This document shows, piece by piece, positions 56,227 through 64,000 of a DNA stretch of 64,000 bases. The translations under genes were made by a program, and so were the position numbers. The DNA is from Cycas panzhihuaensis (Eukaryota; Cycadophyta). The DNA is taken from the NCBI GenBank assembly GCA_023213395.1, contig CM041465.1, positions 6,572,001 to 6,636,000 on the forward strand, in the 5' to 3' direction. The notes under the pieces are model-generated. The model did not search any database, was not told where the DNA came from, and saw only the letters and a program-made list of their open reading frames with translations. How positions within the stretch are numbered: position 1 is the stretch's first letter; each line of letters starts with the position of its first letter.

Positions 56227-56782
56227 TGTTAAACCTTATGTTTACATGTTAAGATAATGTACTTTTATTTTCATGTAATATGTGTACTTTTTACTTTAGG
56301 GGTGACTTATCACTTAAGTGATAAAGTGCACACCCACATTCTTTCTAGTGACACAACGTTGTCACTAAAGGGTCAAATGGACCCTCATGCATTTTTGCTC
56401 ACATGAGAGCCCAAAAGGACACATGTCCAACATGCAAGGCATGTATCTCGGATGTTTGACACTTGTCAAACATCCAAGGCCTTAGGTCTCTTATCTCACT
56501 CTATATAATAATGAGACCTCTTCTCATTGTCTCATAAGAGAGTTGGAGCTGTATTGTTATGCTGTCAGTTTGCTAATCAAACTGTTCATTCTTTAAAGGT
56601 TGGACCAATTCCAACTCCACATATTGGGTATCATTTTCTCTTGCTCCTTCATTCGTGCTTTGTCTCTTTGCTCTCTATTTTCCTTGAGATTATTATACTT
56701 GTTTGTATTTCTGCAACTATAACTAGAGTGATCCTAGTTTCTAGATTTTGGGACTGTTGAGGCCATCTAGCCTCTTTTCACA
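56227..56782 (+). repeat. 3' LTR of element H
   Basis: 556 bp, about 5 bp longer than the 5' copy through small insertions, otherwise closely matching. Confidence 0.95.
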
Positions 56783-56787
56783 TTCCT

Positions 56788-57158
56788 ATGGTTACCTATA
56801 CTAGGAAGGCCTATCTAGGGGGTCCTCCTATATACCCGCAGGTATGTGGAGGCACAATTCCGTAGCCGAGGCTTTATTCAGGAGTGTGATCTCCAGTCCT
56901 TCACACAAGGGATGGAAAAGCCACAATGCGCTTAGCCCAAAACGACAGATCCTCGTGATATTTATAAACCCTCGGCACAGGGTCTCTATCTAAATGCAAA
57001 AGAAAAGCACGGTGGCGGTGTTAGAATGTAGCCCGATTGCAGTGTTATCTACCCCCAAAAAGCAAAGTAACTAAATGGAAATTAAATGAGAATAAGTACT
57101 GATGAGAAAAAATTGATTATTTAGTACCTTTGACTCTCCCACAAGGAATGGATCGACC
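56788..57158 (-). other. leader of element G, part 2
   Basis: Continuation of G between H and the primer site; no gene. GGGGGTCCTCCTATATACCC and similar blocks suggest structured leader sequence. Confidence 0.55.
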
Positions 57159-57170
57159 GCTCTGATACCA
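57159..57170 (-). other. primer-binding site of element G
   Basis: Minus strand TGGTATCAGAGC, exact tRNA-Met complement, two bases inside the right LTR. Confidence 0.95.
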
Positions 57171-57172
57171 CT

Positions 57173-57553
57173 TGTTAGGATACCACTCCTTAATGATAAT
57201 TGCACACCAATATAATAAGCAAATAACTCCAAAAGAGCACTTGTACTGCAATACCCTTCGAGGGGGCAACCTCCTAATTACATGCAATAACAATGACATT
57301 TAAGATACCATACTCTAAGGATTACATAAATATATATATGGCTCTATGCTCACTACAAAACCTCCTCCTTATGCATGTGGGATATTACATGAATATATAT
57401 AGTGCTCAGTGACCACTACGCAACCTTCTACTTATGCATGTGGGATATTAAGAAAAGGGAAGAAGTAGAAGAAATAAAAGATATAAGAGAGAGAAGAAGT
57501 AGAAGATATAAGAGAATATAAGAGAAGGTAAGTCAGGGGTTGGATCCCTAACA
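57173..57553 (-). repeat. 5' LTR of element G
   Basis: 381 bp, the same length as 44102-44482, with roughly a dozen differences by eye. Followed by TTTTG. Confidence 0.95.
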
Positions 57554-57558
57554 TTTTG

Positions 57559-58293
57559 TATATAGACTTAGGTCTAATTCGCACATGTTGAAACCATTTA
57601 GTCTAAGATGATGATCTAATTTTGCATACCACGCTCGAGGTGCTTGTTTTACTCTATATAATGTTTTTTTTTAATTTGCATACTAGATGCTCTTCACCTT
57701 CCTTTGTATACCCAGGAGGTTATTCCGTATATACTTCTTCATGTCTAGTTGTATAATCTTCCATCCAAAATGAGTTGTCATTGCAATAACAATTTTGATT
57801 GTTATTAATTTTGCCACTGGAGAGAATGTTTCCTCATAATCGATTCCTATAGTCTGAATATAGCCTTTGGCTACTAACCTTGCCTTAAATTTTTCAACAC
57901 TTCCATCCGATGTTTCCTTGATTTTATAAACCCATTTACAGCCTACAATCGGTTTATCCCTTGGTAGAGGAATCGGTTTCCATGTATTATTTTCATCTAC
58001 TGCCTTCATTTCTACATCCATTACTTTTTGCCATTCAAGATTGTTGGAAACTTCATTATAATTATGTGGCTTTACGATGCAAACCATGGCTTGATGCCTT
58101 TGAGATCTTGTTTTATGTTTAAAAATATCTTCTTTTGATTCTTCTATGGTCTTCAGGTGCCATTTTGGGAGCTTCTTTTGAACAATCTCTCTCAAAGATC
58201 TTTTGTTGTTTTCTTCAAAGGTAGATTCTATTGAAGTGCTATATTCTCTTGGAGTGTCTTCTTCTTGGTCACTTTTGTCATATGTCTCTTCTT
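57559..58293 (-). pseudogene. copia pol of element F, N-terminal half of RT
   Basis: Reading leftward: [61 protein letters not shown]. The QLDMK block (usually [11 protein letters not shown]) follows, after which part of the sequence is lost. Then [10 protein letters not shown], a frameshift, [18 protein letters not shown] and LSLYTK. It stops where G begins; the next residues continue at 44096 with the YVDD strand. A Glu/Ser-rich linker (58195-58293) precedes it and continues across I. Confidence 0.88.
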
Positions 58294-58298
58294 CTTAG

Positions 58299-58662
58299 TG
58301 TTGAGGGAATGGATCTAGGGATCTAGTGCACTAACACTACACAATGGCAAATAGTGGAGGCAAGCACAATGTACTCAACAAGAGAATGCTAATAGCTTGA
58401 GCTCAAAGAGGAGAAGTGTAGAATATGATCACTCTCCATGTAATTTCAGCTTATATAAGGTTGCTCATTAGGGTTTGGAATTTGAGTTTTCCCTCCCAAT
58501 GACATTCAAATGAGATTACATGAAATTACAATGAAATGAACTTTATGTCATTTCACTTAAGTGACTTAGGCATAGTCACCTTATCCTAAAGTTATAAACA
58601 TAAAAGTGACTTTATCTAATTCTAACTTCATGAAATGACCATGTGACATTAACATTGTCACA
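58299..58662 (-). repeat. 3' LTR of element I
   Basis: TGTTGAGGGAATGG to CATTGTCACA, 364 bp, identical by eye to 61693-62056. Confidence 0.97.
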
Positions 58663-59115
58663 ATCCCCCCCTTAATGGCAGAAGGTCATTTTCCTTTATC
58701 CTATTCTAATCTATGAGGTCTTCATTATAGCCTCATTATTACATTGAGAAAAAAAATCTACAACCTACAAGACACTTTTGTGGGAAAACCCTCGGGGGAA
58801 TAAAAACCCACGGACTTGACTTCCTATTCTATGAAGTGGCTCGACGGCTCTTTGAGTGTAGCAGATAGCCAAGCGGTACAAGTTGGTTGTGCGACTTGAT
58901 TCTTGAGTCTCCATATACCGTTTCGTCATCCCCCATGCCCTTTCAGGTTTTCATAGGTTCTGATTTTCGAAACAAGTACAACCCAACTCCTTTCGCGCTC
59001 ATGAGGGGTTTTCACGAATGGGAGAGAACAGAGACTTACTCTAATCCTTCCGCGCCCACAAGGGATTTTCACGAATGGGATAGAGTATGCCGGTCCTGTG
59101 TACCATCTCCTTCAA
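58663..59115 (-). other. 3' untranslated region and polypurine tract of element I
   Basis: The minus-strand tract AAGGGGGGGAT at 58663-58673 abuts the LTR. The rest has no gene; a twofold unit of about 50 bp with TTTTCACGAATGGGA lies at 58990-59085. Confidence 0.75.
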
Positions 59116-59380
59116 TCAATTGGAGATGGAGGCCCTAAGGCCGAGCTGCTGTCGGAACTGTTCAAACTTCACCCTTTGCAGCGGTTTGGTGAAGATATCA
59201 GCCACTTGATCTGCGTAGGCGGTGTTCCAATTGTATTGTGCCGTCATGGACCAGTTCCCGGATCCTGTGGACTTTTGTACAAATGTGCTTTGTACGATCA
59301 TGAAAAACAGGATTCTTGGCCATGTGGATTGCTGACTGATTGTCCACATGTAAGCTCGTTGGACCTATCTGGGTGATATC
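59116..59380 (-). pseudogene. copia RNase H C-terminal fragment (element I)
   Basis: Begins after the deletion join near 59380. One frame reads SLHVDNQSAIHMAKNPVFHD (last RNase H Asp in VDNQS), RTKHI and VHDGTIQLEH. A shift near 59210 then leads to ADQVADIFTKPLQRVKFEQF and the terminal RQQLGL. The first two catalytic residues are absent, so no RNase H activity. It marks the 3' boundary of an internal deletion that removed nearly all of pol. Confidence 0.88.
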
Positions 59381-59595
59381 ACTTGTTGCCGTTGCGGATT
59401 ATGAACAGGAGGAGCTGGGGGTGTGCCACCACTCTGCGGTGTGGTGTCGGTTGCAGGTACTATCGGGGTTCGCTCCAAGTGGTCCAGCCAGAGTCCCTCA
59501 TACTTGGCTGCGTTCTTAACTCCCGTGAACCATAGATCCCAATTCTCCTTCCCTTTTAGCATACAGTTCACATTCTGCTTGAAGTTGGTCGACAT
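59365..59595 (-). pseudogene. copia gag N-terminal fragment (element I)
   Basis: The start ATG 59595: MSTNFKQNVNCMLKGKENWD followed by LWFTGVKNAAKYEGLW, a copia gag opening with the conserved W.......l...gLW spacing. A Pro/Thr-rich stretch follows and a stop TAG at 59367, just before RNase H sequence. Only 76 codons remain, with no core dimerisation region or knuckle. An upstream in-frame ATG at 59649 would add 18 residues. The short protein may still be made, but a function is not evident. Confidence 0.85.
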
Positions 59596-61678
59596 GGTGG
59601 TGTCAAAGATGAATAAGAGTGATGTATATAAATGTGTATGAAAATGCACTAAGTAGAAGAAGGTGGAGTCACTGACACTTGTGACAGGTCTACCTGACGC
59701 AGCAGGGAATAATGATGTAATGCAATGTAAGATGTGGAAGCAAAGAGATCACAAATAAGTATGTGATGTAAGTGATCTAATCAAGATAAGTGAGAAGGCC
59801 TATATAGAAGCCGGCATGTGGGTGCACACAATTGAAAACCAAAGTGATGTAGGATGTGTAACAAACCCAAACCTCTAACTTGTATCCAAAGTAGGTGAGG
59901 TGTTGATGCCTAAGGGGGCTTCTAGTATACGTAGTTAATGGCCTTCACCCGTGATACCCGCACCGTTCCTTGGTGATGAAATCCAAGTAACGTGGAGCCA
60001 GTCTTCTTTGGTCCTCACCAGTTCACCAATGAGCGATATACTCTCCAAGAGAAATGCGTGCATGTCCCACGACTATGACGGATATTGGCCCAAATAAATT
60101 AATTATCTTGATTAAGGGTTTTCGGTTTTCCGGATGGTTATCGGGATAATCCACGATTGGAGGCCGTAGGTATGGCTAACTGTCCCTCCACCACTATCTG
60201 GGTTATGACCATACCAAGTATGAAACTCACACCTCCCTTAGGGCTGGACTTGACCAACCTTGGTCTATTTCAACCAAGGCGGTATGCGCAAGTCAGCTGG
60301 CGGTATAAAGTCGTCGAGATGAGTTGATTTTAAGGAAAGTGCTCTTGTTCTCGAATGTCATGTAAAATAATGGAAACCGAATGTAAATGAATGTAAATGC
60401 TCCACTTAAGTGTTGTTGCCGTGTCCACCTAGTGCCCAAATGGCACTCTATGTGCCCAAGTGGCACTCAATGAAGTCTCCAAGTGCATGCAACCATTAAA
60501 ATCATACACATGATGAGCCAAATCATCGGATATTGCTCCGATCCGGATGATTGGCTTTACAAAGGATTTAAGTACCTTGTTCTTTTTACAAAAGGGCCAA
60601 AATAGGCCTCTAAAAGCCACAAAGGCTATAAATGTCTTTAAAAAAACCCTTTTACATACAATAATTTTTTTTTTTTTTTTTTTTTTTTAAAGAAGGGGAA
60701 AACAAAACTAAAAATTTGAGAAATACAAGGTACACTGAAAATTCAAATTTTCAGCAAACTAAGTCTATTGTTAGGCGGTACTGCAAATCTTATGTCGCTA
60801 TATGGCACAAATTTCAAAATTTTTGAAAAAATTAAAATTTCAGATTTGTTGGCCTTTACCGCACTTTCCAAATATACAAAAATTTTTGAAAAATCTTGTC
60901 AAAACAGGCAAAAAAGTCAGTTTTAACTCGCAACCAAAATGTACTTAGAAACCTAAAAATTGTCATAACTTTTCAACGGAGCGTCGGATTCATGTGAGAC
61001 TTGTCCCAAATGATAGATCGGGACGAGGAGATCCAAAAACATGTATTAAAGAAGGAAAAAAGTGCTCAGCTTTTTGTAGATCCGAGATTTTAAATTGGAA
61101 AATGACTGCAAAAGCAATTTGTTTGACCCTTTAACCTCAAAATCTCACGTCGCTCCGGTAGACAAAAGTGCTTAGGATGCCAAGACGCACCTCTTGGTGA
61201 AATTTTGTGCGATTTTGGGCACTTTGATTTTTGGCGTCTGCTGTCGAAAATCCGTACAGTCCGTACCGCGTCTGCGGTTTGATTTTATACTTTAAAATCT
61301 GCCTCTAATCGATAAGAATCACCGATTTCTTCTTACGCAACCTTGAAATCGACTTTTCTTCGCAAAAAATGGCCAAAATAGACCAAAATGCGGTTGAGGC
61401 TCAAAAGATGGCTAAAATTGCTATCACCGAGCAATTCTGTGCTCCTTTAGGCCTGCAAATAGGTTGCTTTTAAGCGACCACACTCCTTCTTCTTATCTGC
61501 AGAAATAAGATAGTACAACAACATATAATTTTGTACTAAAAATCTGCTATAAAAGAGCTTTAAAAATGGATTTTTTTAAAAAATCCTCAACTCTTCACTT
61601 CACATGAATGGTGAAGAAGAGGAGAATATAGCTTGCAATCTCCTTGCAAATGAGTGTGGCACTAGGATCCACCCAATG
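59596..61678 (-). other. leader of element I
   Basis: 2.1 kb, no gene on either strand. Notable are a T-tract at 60666-60688, paired GTGCCCAARTGGCACTC units at 60440-60470, and two CCGTAC cores at 61252 and 61261. CpG are frequent, as expected in young sequence. Confidence 0.6.
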
Positions 61679-61690
61679 GCTCTGATACCA
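61679..61690 (-). other. primer-binding site of element I
   Basis: Minus strand TGGTATCAGAGC, exact tRNA-Met complement, two bases from the LTR. Confidence 0.95.
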
Positions 61691-61692
61691 CT

Positions 61693-62056
61693 TGTTGAGG
61701 GAATGGATCTAGGGATCTAGTGCACTAACACTACACAATGGCAAATAGTGGAGGCAAGCACAATGTACTCAACAAGAGAATGCTAATAGCTTGAGCTCAA
61801 AGAGGAGAAGTGTAGAATATGATCACTCTCCATGTAATTTCAGCTTATATAAGGTTGCTCATTAGGGTTTGGAATTTGAGTTTTCCCTCCCAATGACATT
61901 CAAATGAGATTACATGAAATTACAATGAAATGAACTTTATGTCATTTCACTTAAGTGACTTAGGCATAGTCACCTTATCCTAAAGTTATAAACATAAAAG
62001 TGACTTTATCTAATTCTAACTTCATGAAATGACCATGTGACATTAACATTGTCACA
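61693..62056 (-). repeat. 5' LTR of element I
   Basis: 364 bp, identical by eye to the 3' copy. A minus-strand TATATAAGC (61851-61843) is the likely TATA box. Confidence 0.97.
61843..61851 (-). promoter_or_regulatory. TATA box in 5' LTR of element I
   Basis: Minus strand TATATAAGC, in U3 of the upstream LTR, likely still active given the intact young element. Confidence 0.6.
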
Positions 62057-62061
62057 CTTAG

Positions 62062-62112
62062 AGTGTAGATTCTTTTACTAGTTCTTCAAAAAGAATTCGA
62101 TTTTAAGAGACA
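62062..62112 (-). pseudogene. copia pol of element F, short upstream piece
   Basis: On the minus strand HVS, stop, NRILFEELVKEST leads into the piece at 58293. K and L have YVSNDVIFDE and YVSRDVVFNE at the same place, the end of the integrase region. The frame is continuous across element I apart from one stop. Confidence 0.65.
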
Positions 62113-62501
62113 TGTATTAAAAATGGGAATTCAAAGATTAACTTTGAAATCACAATGAAAATTATGAATGTAAAGTACATTACAAGTATGAGGCATTAAT
62201 GATAAAGCAATAAATAAAATAAATAAAAGATGAAGTATGTACAATATAAAATACAACAAAGATGTGGAAAAATTACCTCCTTTCGAATTATTGCATCAAG
62301 CATGAATACATACTTATAGTACAATTAACCTCATACTTGTCTAATCAAGTGAAAGAACCCTTATGTCCACCAATGGAATGATTACTTTAATAGGTGTGCG
62401 CCCATGCATACATCTTAATATCACAATAAAATATGTCTGTGAGAGTTAAGGGGAACACTTAACAAAATACATAAACACACATTAAACATTATGTTTTAAC
62501 A
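62113..62501 (-). repeat. probable 3' LTR of a minus-strand element O
   Basis: TGTATTAAAAATGG to TTTTAACA, 389 bp, starting exactly where the coding sequence of F stops. Minus-strand ATGGAGGGG (62502-62510) beside it looks like a polypurine tract. No second copy in the window. Confidence 0.5.
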
Positions 62502-62510
62502 CCCCTCCAT

Positions 62511-63140
62511 AATGTTTAATGTCACATCTATCCATTATGTAGAAATCTACTAGAACAAATAAAGATTGGCTCCATATTGTACTAGTTGTATCTACAAGTT
62601 GCAAATGAAATCTGCTAAAGTTCATCTGAACAAAGGTCCATCTACTAAAATACATGGATAACCAGTCGTTGCAATTGCTAGTTGAATAGGAAACTCCTTC
62701 AGATACATGGTTCAATCAACATTAGTCAACTTCATTTCGAGACCAAGTCTCCAGGCAAATGAGTTGAGTACAAAGCAACTACATTCATGTTTGAGGCAAC
62801 CAATTTGTGGCTCCTTCAAGAGCAGGATATACCTTGAAGCTTGTGACATTCTTCAAGGATAAAAATGAATATCACTTGGAGTTTAAGCTTTCCAAGTTTA
62901 TTGAATATCAAATATGCTTCTATGAAGCATCTTTTACTAAATGACAATGATACAGAGACCAACAAGCAAATACCAGATGTGATTTGCAAGAAAGAACTCT
63001 CATAAGTGTAAAAAAGGGTTCTTAAGAGCCTCTAAATTGTCATAAATAAGCAATTTTTGCTTAATTTTGAACCAAACATATTTTTTCTTTCACCATCTTG
63101 CAAAAATAATATTTGTATCAAGAATTATGACCCTTTCAAG
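62511..63140. other. internal remnant of element O, no gene seen
   Basis: 630 bp, AT-rich; no retrotransposon domain recognised in any frame. Confidence 0.45.
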
Positions 63141-63356
63141 TGTTAGAGTATAATGTTATATCCAAAATGTAAAAAGGGTAATATTAAAACCCTTCTTTGT
63201 AACTCCATCTTTTAGCCTGACACGTGTCATGATCTAGAGAGTCAGTTACAATCCAATTTGTAACAGTTGTATTGAATCATGTATACTTAAGGAGACATTG
63301 TCTCAATGCAATTCTAGTCATTTTTTCACACCAACTTTCTGTATGTAAATTCAACA
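63141..63356 (+). repeat. 5' LTR of a plus-strand copia-like element P
   Basis: TGTTAGAGTATAATG to AAATTCAACA, 216 bp, followed directly by an exact primer site. The interior of P is replaced after about 20 bp by minus-strand gag of another family. Confidence 0.75.
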
Positions 63357-63368
63357 TGGTATCAGAGC
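63357..63368 (+). other. primer-binding site of element P
   Basis: TGGTATCAGAGC, exact tRNA-Met complement, abutting the LTR. Confidence 0.9.
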
Positions 63369-63374
63369 AGGTTA

Positions 63375-64000
63375 GTTTGTCCTGGTTACCTTTGCGCTTG
63401 TCACGATGCTTGAACTAACAGTTCTTTTCGCGATGACCATCCTTCTTGCAGTAATTACATTTCCCATTAAACTTCTTGTCTCGAGGGCTTTCTCCAGACC
63501 TTTGTGTGAACTTCTCCTCCTTAACGGCCTCCTTCTTCTGAGTTTTCATGGCTAGGGCCTGAGTTGATGAAGATCCACCAAGCAATCCATGGTGTTTTAG
63601 CTTGGCATCCTCAGCTAGAATTAGGTTTTTGAGCCTATCGAAAGTTTCTGCCTCCATCACTTCGTCTCTACCATAAATGGTCTAGAATGTGGTGAATGCA
63701 GCTGGCAGCTTCGACATGATTATTGCAAACAAAAGCGCATCATCGATCGAGTTCTGCTTCAATTCTTCTAACTTGTTCCTCAAGTCGGTTATTTTATTCA
63801 GGTAAGAGCTGATATTGTTCTCATCTTCAACTTTTGAATTGAGTAGTTCCAACATCAGTGCAAGACACCTATTCATCTTTTTCTTCTCAAAAGTATCACA
63901 CAACTTCATCCAAATCTCGGCTGGGTCATCCAGATTGTGAACCAATGGCCTCTGGTCCGGCGCCAGTGAGAGTTTCAGTAATCCAACGGCCATAAACTGC
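63375..64000 (-). pseudogene. copia gag of the A/D family, continues beyond the window
   Basis: Minus-strand gag closely matching that of D (18903-19752). It carries LVHNLDDPAEIWMKLCDTFEKK, ISSYLNKITDLRNKLEELKQ, MEAETFDRLKNLILAEDAKL and the CCHC knuckle CNYCKKDGHREKNC. One frame covers it with stops near 63681 and after REKNC (63413). It lacks the frameshift seen in D. It stops at about 63375 next to the primer site of P, so its pol and 3' LTR are missing. Its N-terminus lies to the right of the window. Confidence 0.9.

Larger units (their letters stand above)
49462..56782 (+). mobile_element. Ty1/copia retrotransposon H
   Basis: 7321 bp inserted in the leader of G with perfect duplication TTCCT (49457-49461 and 56783-56787). 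LTRs 551 and 556 bp, primer site, 2-kb leader with a tandem-repeat array, gag, protease, integrase, RT, RNase H and polypurine tract. Coding frames carry stops and shifts. Sister family of E. Confidence 0.95.
44102..57553 (-). mobile_element. Ty3/gypsy chromovirus G, split by copia element H
   Basis: Two 381-bp LTRs and a perfect duplication TTTTG (44097-44101, 57554-57558). The minus-strand primer site is tRNA-Met type and a polypurine tract lies beside the left LTR. Order read leftward: leader, gag, protease, RT, RNase H, integrase, chromodomain. Element H sits in the leader with duplication TTCCT. Without H, G is about 6.1 kb. Confidence 0.95.
58299..62056 (-). mobile_element. very young non-autonomous copia derivative I
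   Basis: 3758 bp with two 364-bp LTRs that I read as identical, and perfect duplication CTTAG (58294-58298, 62057-62061). Minus-strand primer site and polypurine tract are intact. The internal region holds a 2.1-kb leader, the first 76 codons of gag and, directly after, the last part of RNase H. All of protease, integrase and RT is deleted. Identical LTRs mean it moved very recently, with enzymes supplied in trans. Confidence 0.95.
42847..62112 (-). mobile_element. Ty1/copia retrotransposon F, split by G (with H) and by I
   Basis: Minus-strand copia element whose pol is in three pieces: 43150-44096, 57559-58293 and 62062-62112. Joining the pieces after removing G (duplication TTTTG) and I (duplication CTTAG) gives a continuous reading order. 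A 186-bp 3' LTR lies at the left. The gag, integrase core and 5' LTR are missing: the right piece ends at 62112, where another LTR begins. Confidence 0.85.

Overview
This window is intergenic DNA from a large, retrotransposon-filled land-plant genome. Every coding stretch I can place belongs to an LTR retrotransposon (Ty1/copia or Ty3/gypsy), most are broken by stops and frameshifts, and I see no host gene, rRNA, tRNA or CRISPR array. The sequence is AT-rich, the LTRs are short (about 190-560 bp), and primer sites match plant initiator tRNA-Met. A gymnosperm is plausible given the many old, decayed, nested elements, but the sequence does not prove it.

Layout, left to right. 1-1300: 3' end of a copia element (A). 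1301-2981: leader, gag and LTR of a minus-strand gypsy element (M) with a tRNA-Asp-type primer site. 3437-6311: short non-autonomous gypsy element N (gag end and protease, no reverse transcriptase). 6312-9165: old DNA with two gypsy-like remnants. 9166-16471: non-autonomous element B, whose 3' LTR is split by the young copia-derived element C (11402-16325). 17082-23275: complete but decayed copia element D (same family as A). 24264-30473: copia element E, internally deleted. 31121-36573: copia element K. 37209-42433: related copia element L, opposite strand. 42847-62112: a nest. Copia F (minus) is interrupted by chromodomain gypsy G (44102-57553, minus), which is itself interrupted by copia H (49462-56782, plus). 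F is interrupted again by the very young deletion derivative I (58299-62056, minus). 62113-64000: an LTR of another minus-strand element (O), an LTR plus primer site of a plus-strand element (P), and a minus-strand gag of the A/D family.

Insertion order can be read from target-site duplications: D GATTT, C ATTAT, G TTTTG, H TTCCT and I CTTAG are perfect. N, B, E, K and L match at 4 of 5 bases.

The least ordinary signals are: (1) elements C and I, two unrelated young copia derivatives that independently keep only LTRs, a long leader, the gag start and the last residues of pol; (2) a CpG-rich block in the leader of C that looks unlike the rest of the element and may be captured DNA; (3) a 20/22-bp repeat array with higher-order structure in the leader of H; (4) conserved leader hairpins shared by E and H; (5) phased GTACGG motifs in copia leaders. 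I found no convincing sign of a wholly new biological system beyond these.
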